10,381 bases of DNA from Christensenellaceae bacterium (GTDB lineage: Bacteria > Bacillota > Clostridia > Christensenellales > Aristaeellaceae). Location of the stretch: contig JADGQP010000039.1 of the NCBI GenBank assembly GCA_017881705.1, positions 1 to 10,381 on the forward strand. Direction: 5' to 3'. The position numbers were made by a program, and so were the translations under genes. Every line of letters begins with the position of its first letter. Position 1 is the stretch's first letter. Shown here piece by piece: positions 1 through 5,593 of the stretch. The notes beneath the pieces are model-generated. The model worked only from the letters and a program-made list of their open reading frames with translations, did not search any database and was not told the origin of the DNA.

Positions 1-378
1 ATGCTCCGACAGCACGGGTTCGTGCTCCGCGGGTGCTTTCAATGGCAGCCTGCGCGAACCATCTGCTTCCACAAGCACATACTCGGCAAGTGTATCTAAT
101 TGAGTAAGCAGTTCGGGAACGGAGGCCAATTTTCCTTCCGGCGTAAGGCTGCCAACGGCAAGCAGGTTTTGGCTTTGAAAGGCCTTTTCAATCGCCTGAA
201 CGGAAGGTGAAAACAGCGTTTCACATTCCGGAGGCCAGATATGCGTTGTTGTCGTAATCAACGTTCGATGTTGTTCGCTTAACTCCTGTGCAAGACGAAA
301 GATCAGCGTTGTTTTCCCCCCGCCGCCCACAACCGCCGTAATACCGCGTGGGATTGCCAGCACCTCGCTAAGGCGCAT
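1..378 (-). CDS. yqeC: YqeC, selenium-dependent hydroxylase accessory protein (N-terminal part, runs off the left edge)
   Basis: Only the first 126 codons are present; the C-terminal half lies beyond the window. I translated it from the ATG at 378-376. A P-loop-like glycine run, VVGGGGKTT, covers residues 16-24. It is followed by LITTTTHIW (40-48) and an acidic motif VLVEADGSR (101-109), then LPLKAPAEHEPVL. This pattern is characteristic of the YqeC family, a putative nucleotide-binding accessory protein found with SelD and YqeB in genomes that have selenium-dependent molybdenum hydroxylases. Its biochemical reaction is not established; a role in delivering or installing labile selenium on the molybdenum site is inferred from genome context. 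The start overlaps the end of the upstream DUF3343 gene by 11 bp, so the two are almost certainly co-transcribed and probably translationally coupled. The ribosome-binding site is weak (GGTGGTGA), which also suggests coupling. No in-frame stop is visible in the sequenced part. Confidence 0.88.
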   Translation of the reverse strand, partial: MRLSEVLAIPRGITAVVGGGGKTTLIFRLAQELSEQHRTLITTTTHIWPPECETLFSPSVQAIEKAFQSQNLLAVGSLTPEGKLASVPELLTQLDTLAEYVLVEADGSRRLPLKAPAEHEPVLSEH

Positions 379-616
379 CGTTGGTCACCACCGTTTGATA
401 GTTCCCATTTTGCAGTTCTATAACCACACGGTCGAAATCCCGATGTAAAAGCTCGGTTCGCACTGTTTCACCAAAAAATCGCAGGCACGTTCCGCAATCT
501 GCGCTTAACACACGGGGTACCGGCGCCATTTCCACATCCTGTCCGGCATTATGAAAGGCGCGGCAGGTGGAAAGCGCCGAATAGTGCGTGTGAAACGTAG
601 CAATATAAAGGTTCAT
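368..616 (-). CDS. DUF3343 family protein, putative Se/S carrier
   Basis: This 82-residue protein has the typical layout of DUF3343: an N-terminal beta-strand start NLYIATFHTHYSAL, a proline-containing PVPRVLSADCGTCLRF segment (residues 32-47), and a short C-terminal strand. The family is small, cytosolic, and annotated as a putative Se/S carrier because it repeatedly sits in selenium or sulfur transfer clusters; direct biochemistry is scarce. Two cysteines, C41 and C44, form a CxxC pair in the conserved segment and are the likely chalcogen-binding residues (inference). The ATG overlaps the stop of the TusA-like gene in an ATGA 4-bp overlap, and the gene end overlaps the yqeC start by 11 bp. 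No strong Shine-Dalgarno precedes it, so translation probably depends on the upstream gene. Length fits the family. Confidence 0.85.
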   Translation of the reverse strand: MNLYIATFHTHYSALSTCRAFHNAGQDVEMAPVPRVLSADCGTCLRFFGETVRTELLHRDFDRVVIELQNGNYQTVVTNDAP

Positions 617-822
617 TGCTTTTTAAGCGTCAACTTGAACTCCGAGCCGTCTTTGGTCACGTTCACCTGATAACCGCTGTTGTGCGCGAAACGGGTAATG
701 TTTTCAACCGCGCAGGTATTATCCACCAGGATTACCGCGCTGGAAGGATCCTGTTTCAGCGCGTTGCGGGTCATCACCACGGGCTCGGGGCATGCGCAGC
801 CTCTTGCGTCCACATTTTTCAT
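613..822 (-). CDS. TusA/YedF-like sulfurtransferase domain protein
   Basis: This 69-residue protein is a single TusA (SirA-like) domain. It has the N-terminal signature VDARGCACPEPVVMTRNAL (residues 4-22), with the CPxP-type active cysteine at C11, and the downstream VDNTCAVENITRFA stretch (33-46). Family members shuttle persulfide sulfur, or in selenium clusters are thought to carry selenium, between a desulfurase and an acceptor. The sequence resembles the N-terminal domain of YedF, but the second, DsrE-like domain of full-length YedF is absent here. Unusually, the residue two before the active cysteine is also cysteine (C9; usually leucine), giving a CAC motif. It starts in a 4-bp ATGA overlap with yedE, with GGAG seven bases upstream inside the yedE end. 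It lies in the same operon as yedE, DUF3343 and yqeC. Confidence 0.88.
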   Translation of the reverse strand: MKNVDARGCACPEPVVMTRNALKQDPSSAVILVDNTCAVENITRFAHNSGYQVNVTKDGSEFKLTLKKQ

Positions 823-1877
823 GCTTTTTCTCCTTTACGGTTAAGGTTGAAAAGAGTAATTGCGATTAGAACAAGCGCTGCTACGCCAACGGCGATTTGC
901 CCGTTGAAAGTTACCCCTTTTGCGGAAGAAGCCAACCCAAAATTATACGCCAGCGCAGCGCCCACCAGCATACCCAGTACGGTAATCGCGGAATCGGTAT
1001 TGCCTTCACCAGACAATACGGTCTGCCTTAGCGGGCAGCCGCCAAGCAGTACGCTGCCCCAGCCGACCAGCGCCATGCCGAGGAAATTCCATACGCCGTC
1101 CGTGTGGGCGATTGGCTGGTTGTTAAACCCAAGGTGGAATTTACCCAGCAGAAGGTTGCCGATCACAACCACAACCAGCAAGGAAACGCTGCCCCAAAGC
1201 AAGTGAAAATCTTTAAACAGCAGTTCATCCCGGATGCCGCCCGCCATGCAAAAACGACTGCGCTGCGCCATGCCGCCCACGATCAACCCACCCGCGAGCG
1301 AAGCCCAAACCGCCGCGTGCATCGAGCCTGGGCCTTCCGTGGAAAACGCAAGCAGCGAAGGAAACACCAGCGCAATCACTAACAGTACGATAGACATGGC
1401 CGGTAGTCCGGCGCCTTCCAGCGTGCTTTGCGAATAGGCGCGTTTGAGGGAGAAGCCACGGTTGAGCGCAAGCACGCCGATGCCTACGCCGCAGGCAAAA
1501 CCGACCAACCCGACCAGCGCGTTCAGGTCACCGCCGCCAAGACGAAGCAGCATCCTTAACGGGCAACCAAGGAATATCAGAGCGCCGATAACCACAACAA
1601 TTCCCAGTATGAAGCGCGTAATCGGCGATGAACCGCCACGCGGTTTGAACTCGCGCCGAAACAGCGAAAGGATCAGCGAGCCAAGGATAATACCGATAAT
1701 TTCAGGCCGCACATACTGCACCGTCGTTGCTGAATCCAGCTTCAACGCGCCCGCGGTATCGCGGATGAAGCATGCCACGCAAATGCCCATATTGGCGGGG
1801 TTTCCCAGCGCTACGAGAGCCAGCGCAACGATGCCGATTACAGCGCCCGTCAGGATGACCGATAAGTGTTTCTTCAT
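819..1877 (-). CDS. yedE: YedE family putative selenium (or thiosulfate-like) membrane transporter
   Basis: This is a 352-residue polytopic inner-membrane protein of the YeeE/YedE family. The sequence is dominated by hydrophobic helices, roughly nine to eleven segments. It shows an internal duplication. In the first half GICVACFIRD (31-40) is followed by LGCPLR (103-108). In the second half SRFCMAGGIRD (207-217) is followed by GGCPLRQ (279-285). The conserved cysteines C105, C210 and C281 lie in or near membrane helices, as in the YeeE thiosulfate transporter, where cysteines relay the substrate. YedE proteins beside TusA/YedF and SelD genes are annotated as putative selenium transporters; the substrate here is inferred from neighbours. 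The ATG at 1877 has a strong GGAGGGG site seven bases upstream. It is the first gene of the leftward selenium operon and is divergent from the desulfurase gene across a palindromic control region. Confidence 0.9.
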   Translation of the reverse strand: MKKHLSVILTGAVIGIVALALVALGNPANMGICVACFIRDTAGALKLDSATTVQYVRPEIIGIILGSLILSLFRREFKPRGGSSPITRFILGIVVVIGALIFLGCPLRMLLRLGGGDLNALVGLVGFACGVGIGVLALNRGFSLKRAYSQSTLEGAGLPAMSIVLLVIALVFPSLLAFSTEGPGSMHAAVWASLAGGLIVGGMAQRSRFCMAGGIRDELLFKDFHLLWGSVSLLVVVVIGNLLLGKFHLGFNNQPIAHTDGVWNFLGMALVGWGSVLLGGCPLRQTVLSGEGNTDSAITVLGMLVGAALAYNFGLASSAKGVTFNGQIAVGVAALVLIAITLFNLNRKGEKA

Positions 1878-1951
1878 TTTGACCCCTCCGTATGATATAC
1901 TAACGTTAGTTTATCATAACGTTACGTGATTCGCAAGAAAGGATAACGTAA
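1878..1951. promoter_or_regulatory. Divergent promoter region between yedE and the desulfurase gene
   Basis: This 74-bp gap must hold the promoters of both the leftward yedE operon and the rightward desulfurase gene. Sequence near 1912-1917 (TATCAT, + strand) and 1918-1913 (TATGAT, - strand) resembles -10 hexamers, each one mismatch from TATAAT. No convincing -35 partner could be placed for either, so the start points are not fixed. The leftward gene has GGAGGGG at 1883-1889 and the rightward gene AAAGGA near 1938-1943. The candidate -10 elements fall inside the palindrome, so a bound regulator would block both genes together. Confidence 0.6.
1891..1918. promoter_or_regulatory. 28-bp near-perfect palindrome, candidate operator
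   Basis: The sequence is an inverted repeat of two 14-base arms with one mismatch (positions 1898 and 1911). It is centred between 1904 and 1905, with the perfect core ACTAACGTTAGT. The 8-mer TAACGTTA at 1901-1908 recurs at 1917-1924, so a second, weaker half-overlapping site may follow. The symmetry without a loop, the AT-rich arms and the location across a divergent promoter fit a dimeric repressor site (TetR-, MarR- or GntR-like). No terminator-style T run follows. The regulator is not encoded in the window. Confidence 0.65.
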
Positions 1952-3115
1952 ATGCGCATGATTTATCTGGATAACGCGGCCACCAGCTTCCCAAAGGCGC
2001 CCGGCGTTGCGCAGGCGATGGCGGGATATATAACGGATGTGGGCGGCAACCCGGGGCGGGGCGGTTACACCCCGTCCACCCAGGCTGAAATGACCATGCT
2101 GACGCTGCGGGAGCGCCTTTGCGCGTTTTTCGGTTCCCCGGATACGGACGCCTGCGTATTTACATCCGGCGCTACCGCGGGCCTGAACCTTGTGCTCAAA
2201 GGCTTTTTAAACGCGGGCGACCACGTGGTGGTAAGCTCCATGGAGCATAATGCTGTTATGCGGCCATTAAACCAGATTCCCGGCATTTTTGTGGATAAAG
2301 CGCCTTGCGCGCCGGACGGAAGCCTGAATGTTTCCGCAGTAGCGGCGCTAATCCGGCCTGAAACTCGCATGGTTTGCCTTACGCACGCTTCCAACGTTTG
2401 CGGTACGATACTGCCGGTGGCGGAAGTCGGCGCGTTGTGCCGCGAACGCGGCATTGCCTTTGCGGTGGACGCGGCGCAAACCGCGGGCCATGTACCCATA
2501 AGTCTAACGAAATTGAACGCCGACGCGCTGGTAGTGCCCGCTCACAAGGGCATGCTTGGCCCCCAGGGCGTTGGAGCCGTATTGATGCGCCGAAACTTTG
2601 CCAGATGCCTGGAACCGTTGATTACCGGCGGCACCGGCAGCCACTCCGATTCGGAAACCCAGCCTTCCGAACTTCCGGATAAGTTTGAAGCCGGTACGCA
2701 GAACCTGCCTGGCTTATATGGTTTTCTCTCCGCGCTGGACTACCTGGAACCGAACATGACCCATCTGGCGGCGCAGACGCAAGCGCTTTGCGGCGAGCTG
2801 TTAAACGGGCTTGCCCGCCTGCCACATGCGCACGTTCTCGGCAAGTTAAAGCTGTTGGGGCGGCTGCCTGTGATCGCGGTTGATTTTTCCAGCCTGGATA
2901 ATGCGATTGTTACTGATCTTCTTTCGAGTGAATATGGCATAGCCGTTCGCTGCGGCTTGCATTGCGCGCCGTCCGCCCATCGAACGCTCGGCACCTTCCC
3001 GCAGGGTGCAGTACGCTTTTCCATCGGTGCTTTTAACACCGCCGACGACGTACGCGAAACGCTCACCGCGCTGGATGCTGTCGTAACCGACCGCCGGGTT
3101 TTCGCTTTTATTTAG
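1952..3115 (+). CDS. Class-V aminotransferase, cysteine desulfurase (NifS/SufS-like) family
   Basis: This 387-residue cytosolic PLP enzyme starts with YLDNAATSFPKAPGV, typical of the family. The PLP site is visible: H99 in SMEHN, D173 and Q176 in AVDAAQT, and the Schiff-base lysine K199 in PAHKGMLGPQGVGA. The catalytic cysteine is C338 in VRCGLHCAP, the SufS-like short-loop form (compare RxGHHCA). FEAGTQN at 245-251 corresponds to the conserved E-x-G-T-x-N segment. Such enzymes remove sulfur from cysteine, or selenium from selenocysteine, as an enzyme-bound persulfide or perselenide. This subfamily recurs in selenium-dependent hydroxylase clusters, so a selenium-mobilising role is inferred; the substrate preference cannot be read from sequence. 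ATG 1952 has AAAGGA about nine bases upstream; ATG 1958 is an alternative. Its stop overlaps the convergent MOSC gene. Confidence 0.9.
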   Translation: MRMIYLDNAATSFPKAPGVAQAMAGYITDVGGNPGRGGYTPSTQAEMTMLTLRERLCAFFGSPDTDACVFTSGATAGLNLVLKGFLNAGDHVVVSSMEHNAVMRPLNQIPGIFVDKAPCAPDGSLNVSAVAALIRPETRMVCLTHASNVCGTILPVAEVGALCRERGIAFAVDAAQTAGHVPISLTKLNADALVVPAHKGMLGPQGVGAVLMRRNFARCLEPLITGGTGSHSDSETQPSELPDKFEAGTQNLPGLYGFLSALDYLEPNMTHLAAQTQALCGELLNGLARLPHAHVLGKLKLLGRLPVIAVDFSSLDNAIVTDLLSSEYGIAVRCGLHCAPSAHRTLGTFPQGAVRFSIGAFNTADDVRETLTALDAVVTDRRVFAFI

Positions 3116-3570
3116 GATATACACAGCGTTGCCGGATCGACAACCGCAATCTCGTCGCCTTTTTGAATAAATCCGGCTTTTACGACTACCGCAAAAATCC
3201 CTTCTGTCGGCATAACGCAACGCCCTGTGGCCTTTTGGATGGCGCAGCCGTCATTATGGCACTCCTTACCGATCTGCGTTACTACCAGCAGGCATTCCCC
3301 CGCCTTCAGGCACGTACCGACCGGTAAAGTTTTCAGTTCGATTCCCCGGGTGTTGATGTTCTCGGCAAAAATGCCCGGCCCCAAGTTTGTTAGGCCGTAC
3401 GTGCGCATGGTATCCACGCTTTCCTGTGCAAGCAGGCTGATCTGCCGGTGCCAGTTGCCCGCATGCGCGTCGCCCACGATGCCCTCGCCCACTCTCAGCT
3501 CAATCCGCTCTGCTTCGTGTTTACGCACGCCTTTTTGCTGGCTGATATTCACGCTTTCAATAGTGGCCAA
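3112..3570 (-). CDS. MOSC domain protein
   Basis: This is a free-standing MOSC domain of 152 residues. It shows the early glycine/aspartate motif EGIVGDAHAGNWHRQISLL and the conserved cysteine region QIGKECHNDGCAI, with C104, C109 and C118 in the chosen numbering. MOSC domains (named after the Moco sulfurase C-terminus) bind molybdopterin and are thought to carry or transfer a chalcogen through a conserved cysteine. Bacterial versions are often next to or fused with MoaC. I chose the TTG at 3570 because GGAGG lies eight bases upstream (3579-3583) and the protein then starts with ATIESVNIS, as relatives do. An upstream TTG at 3585 would add five residues but has no ribosome-binding site. The gene is last in the molybdenum cofactor operon. 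Its TAA stop overlaps the TAG of the convergent desulfurase. Confidence 0.88.
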   Translation of the reverse strand: MATIESVNISQQKGVRKHEAERIELRVGEGIVGDAHAGNWHRQISLLAQESVDTMRTYGLTNLGPGIFAENINTRGIELKTLPVGTCLKAGECLLVVTQIGKECHNDGCAIQKATGRCVMPTEGIFAVVVKAGFIQKGDEIAVVDPATLCIS

Positions 3571-3578
3571 TCCTTGCG

Positions 3579-3583
3579 CCTCC
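3579..3583 (-). promoter_or_regulatory. Ribosome-binding site that fixes the MOSC start
   Basis: GGAGG on the minus strand lies just after the moaC stop and eight bases before TTG 3570. It overlaps the alternative upstream TTG at 3585-3583, which would therefore lack its own site. Confidence 0.6.
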
Positions 3584-3589
3584 AAACGG

Positions 3590-4075
3590 TCATTTTACCG
3601 GGTCGGTTGAAAAATCGCCGCTTTTCCCGCCGCTTTTTTGAAGCAGTCGAATCGATGTGATTTCCATATCGCGCTGCACCGCCTTGCACATATCGTATAT
3701 CGTAAGCGCCGCTACAGAACAGGCGGTGAGAGCCTCCATTTCCACGCCTGTTTCGCCTTTGCACCGCGTTTGTGCGGTAATGCTTACGCCGCAGGGTTCA
3801 GTGCTGGTTTCAAAGGTGATATCAACAGCCGTCAGCATAAGCGGATGGCACATGGGTACCAGTTCATGCGTCCGCTTTGCCGCCATAATGCCCGCTACCT
3901 GCGCTACGGCAAGCACATCCCCTTTGGAAATCGCTCCATTTTGAATAAGCGCAAGGGTTTTGGGGGACATACGCACAAACCCGCAGGCTACGGCTTTACG
4001 GTCGGTAATCGGTTTTTCCGTAACATCTACCATCCGCGCACGGTTCTGCGTGTTAAAATGCGTTAAGCCTGCCAT
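3590..4075 (-). CDS. moaC: Cyclic pyranopterin monophosphate synthase MoaC
   Basis: MoaC converts 3',8-cyclo-7,8-dihydro-GTP, the product of MoaA, into cyclic pyranopterin monophosphate, the first stable molybdenum cofactor intermediate. It is cytosolic and hexameric in the family. The 161-residue protein carries all expected signatures: ARMVDV (13-18), K51 in ISKGD, VPMCHP (73-78) with H77, GVEMEALTA (110-118) with E112 and E114, and YDMCKA (127-132) with D128 and K131. These are the active-site residues described for the family, and the length matches. ATG 4075 lies one base after the moaA stop, with GGAGG of the moaA end as its ribosome-binding site, so it is translated directly after moaA. 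Downstream, the MOSC start follows within 20 bases. Confidence 0.96.
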   Translation of the reverse strand: MAGLTHFNTQNRARMVDVTEKPITDRKAVACGFVRMSPKTLALIQNGAISKGDVLAVAQVAGIMAAKRTHELVPMCHPLMLTAVDITFETSTEPCGVSITAQTRCKGETGVEMEALTACSVAALTIYDMCKAVQRDMEITSIRLLQKSGGKSGDFSTDPVK

Positions 4076-4076
4076 A

Positions 4077-5015
4077 TCAGCCTCCGATCTGGCACATGCT
4101 GCGTTTGGTTTGCGTGCCGGTTTCGTTTAAATGATGCGTCGCCGGTTTTGCGTTGATACCCTCTATAATCCGTTTTTCAAGTTCTTTCCCACTTAAGCCA
4201 CGCAGGCTCATCTCCATCGCGGAATGCAGGCACGGCTTCAGCATCCCATCCGCGGTTACGCGGATTCGGTCGCAACTGCCGCAAAACATATGGGACATTG
4301 GCCTGATCAGCCCCACCGTTCCCACTGCGTCTTTAAGGCGGTAGCGCTCCGTAACCCCTTCATCGTCTATCCGGTCGAGCATTGGGCAGGTGTAAAGCAC
4401 CTTTTCAGCGGGTAAAAACCGCTCCTCAGGCCATTGGCTGCATTCGCCCATCGGCATCAGTTCTATAAAACGAACCTCCAGCGGCTTAAACTTCGTCAGC
4501 TCAATAAAATCGTTGATTTCTCCATCGTTAATGCCGCCCATCAGTACACAATTGACCTTCACGCGTTCAAATCCGGCTTGGAGCGCTTCCTCCAGCCCTT
4601 TCACAACGTTTGGCAGGCTGCCCCCGCGCGTGATTTCAGCGTAACGGCTGACATTGAGCGAATCGATGGAAACGTTCACGCGCTTCACTCCGGCCTCGCG
4701 CAGCGGCCTAGCCAGCGCCGCCAGCCTCGTGCCGTTCGTGGTCAAGCACAGCGTGTGAATACCGTCGATTTGGGCGATTCTCTGGCAAATTTCCAGTAAA
4801 TCCGGCCGAAACAGAGGCTCGCCGCCCGTAAGTCGTATTTTTTGGATACCGCATTGCGTGGCTGCGCGCGCGATTTCCACCAGCTCATCCTGCGAAAGGG
4901 GTTCGCTGCGCGTCGGCAAGCCCTTTTCCGGCATACAGTATCGGCATCGGAGATCGCAGGTTTCGGTAACAGCCAACCGCAGCGTGCGTACCTCTCTCCC
5001 GTAAGTATCCAGCAT
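4077..5015 (-). CDS. moaA: GTP 3',8-cyclase MoaA (radical SAM)
   Basis: MoaA is the radical SAM enzyme that rearranges GTP to 3',8-cyclo-7,8-dihydro-GTP, the first step of molybdenum cofactor synthesis. The 312-residue protein has the N-terminal SAM cluster motif CDLRCRYC (C20, C24, C27), RLTGGEPLFRPDL (61-73), the SIDSL segment (116-120), and the C-terminal substrate-binding 4Fe-4S ligands C245, C248 and C262 in FCGSCDRIRVT and KPCLHS. It ends in the conserved Gly-Gly tail (QIGG), which in MoaA reaches into the active site. The reading frame stays open upstream to 5264, but that part lies over mogA. ATG 5015 has a strong AAGGAGG nine bases upstream and gives the normal family length. The gene lies between mogA and moaC in one operon. 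Confidence 0.97.
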   Translation of the reverse strand: MLDTYGREVRTLRLAVTETCDLRCRYCMPEKGLPTRSEPLSQDELVEIARAATQCGIQKIRLTGGEPLFRPDLLEICQRIAQIDGIHTLCLTTNGTRLAALARPLREAGVKRVNVSIDSLNVSRYAEITRGGSLPNVVKGLEEALQAGFERVKVNCVLMGGINDGEINDFIELTKFKPLEVRFIELMPMGECSQWPEERFLPAEKVLYTCPMLDRIDDEGVTERYRLKDAVGTVGLIRPMSHMFCGSCDRIRVTADGMLKPCLHSAMEMSLRGLSGKELEKRIIEGINAKPATHHLNETGTQTKRSMCQIGG

Positions 5016-5024
5016 TGCTCGATT

Positions 5025-5031
5025 CCTCCTT
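5025..5031 (-). promoter_or_regulatory. Ribosome-binding site that fixes the moaA start
   Basis: AAGGAGG on the minus strand overlaps the TAA stop of mogA and precedes the moaA ATG at 5015 by nine bases. It supports the short moaA start over any upstream in-frame codon. Confidence 0.7.
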
Positions 5032-5524
5032 ACGGTTGGGCCGCGCAATCCGCCGTGCCGCCGCGTAGCATTTTCAAGCCGTGTTCCAGCGTGTCCAGCA
5101 CCGCCGATAGGTTTTCCTCCGCCGCCCTGGGGCTTCCCGGCAGATTCACAATCAGCGTGCGGCCGCGTATTCCCGCAACAGCCCGGGAAAGCATCGCGCG
5201 CCGGGTAACGGCCAGGGACGCGGCGCGCATCGCCTCCGGTATCCCGTCTGCGCGCCTTTGGCATACCGCAAGCGTTGCCTCAGGCGTAATGTCCCGCGGG
5301 GAAAAGCCCGTGCCGCCGGTAGTAACAATCAGCGCCGCGTCCAGCTTGTCCGCAAGATCAATCAAGGCGTTTTCGATTAAAGGCAGTTCGTCCGGCACAA
5401 CTAACGTACGGATAACTTCATACCCCGCCGAGCGAAGCATGGCTGTGACCGCCGGGCCGGAATCGTCCTGCCGGACGCCTGCGAACGAACGGTCACTTAT
5501 GGTCACTACCGCCGCTTGATACAT
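5030..5524 (-). CDS. mogA: MogA/MoaB family molybdopterin adenylyltransferase
   Basis: This 164-residue protein is a stand-alone MoCF-fold domain that binds molybdopterin. In MogA-type enzymes it adenylylates molybdopterin with ATP so that molybdate can be inserted by MoeA. Visible signatures are VVTISDR at the start, LIVTTGGTG (65-73), SPRDITPEAT (75-84), and the C-terminal GRTLIVNLPGSPRAAEE (121-137), all typical of the family. Whether this member is strictly MogA or MoaB-like cannot be settled from sequence, since both share these motifs; its position beside a MoeA-like gene supports the MogA role. ATG 5524 has GGAGG about eight bases upstream. It is the second gene of the operon, 69 bp after the MoeA-like gene, and its stop overlaps the moaA ribosome-binding site. 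Confidence 0.92.
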   Translation of the reverse strand: MYQAAVVTISDRSFAGVRQDDSGPAVTAMLRSAGYEVIRTLVVPDELPLIENALIDLADKLDAALIVTTGGTGFSPRDITPEATLAVCQRRADGIPEAMRAASLAVTRRAMLSRAVAGIRGRTLIVNLPGSPRAAEENLSAVLDTLEHGLKMLRGGTADCAAQP

Positions 5525-5593
5525 TGAGTTACCTCCGTTATAAAAACGATTCGTCGTCCTGTTCAGCCGCAGCCCGTTCGAAAAAATGTGCGT

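Noticed and set aside
5016..5264. An 83-codon upstream extension of moaA in the same frame
   Set aside because: It lies wholly over mogA, has arginine/glycine-rich junk composition, and the ATG at 5015 has a strong AAGGAGG and gives normal MoaA length.
4842..5519. Long open frame on the + strand (about 225 codons)
   Set aside because: It is antisense to mogA and the start of moaA. The serine/arginine-rich translation shows no family signature.
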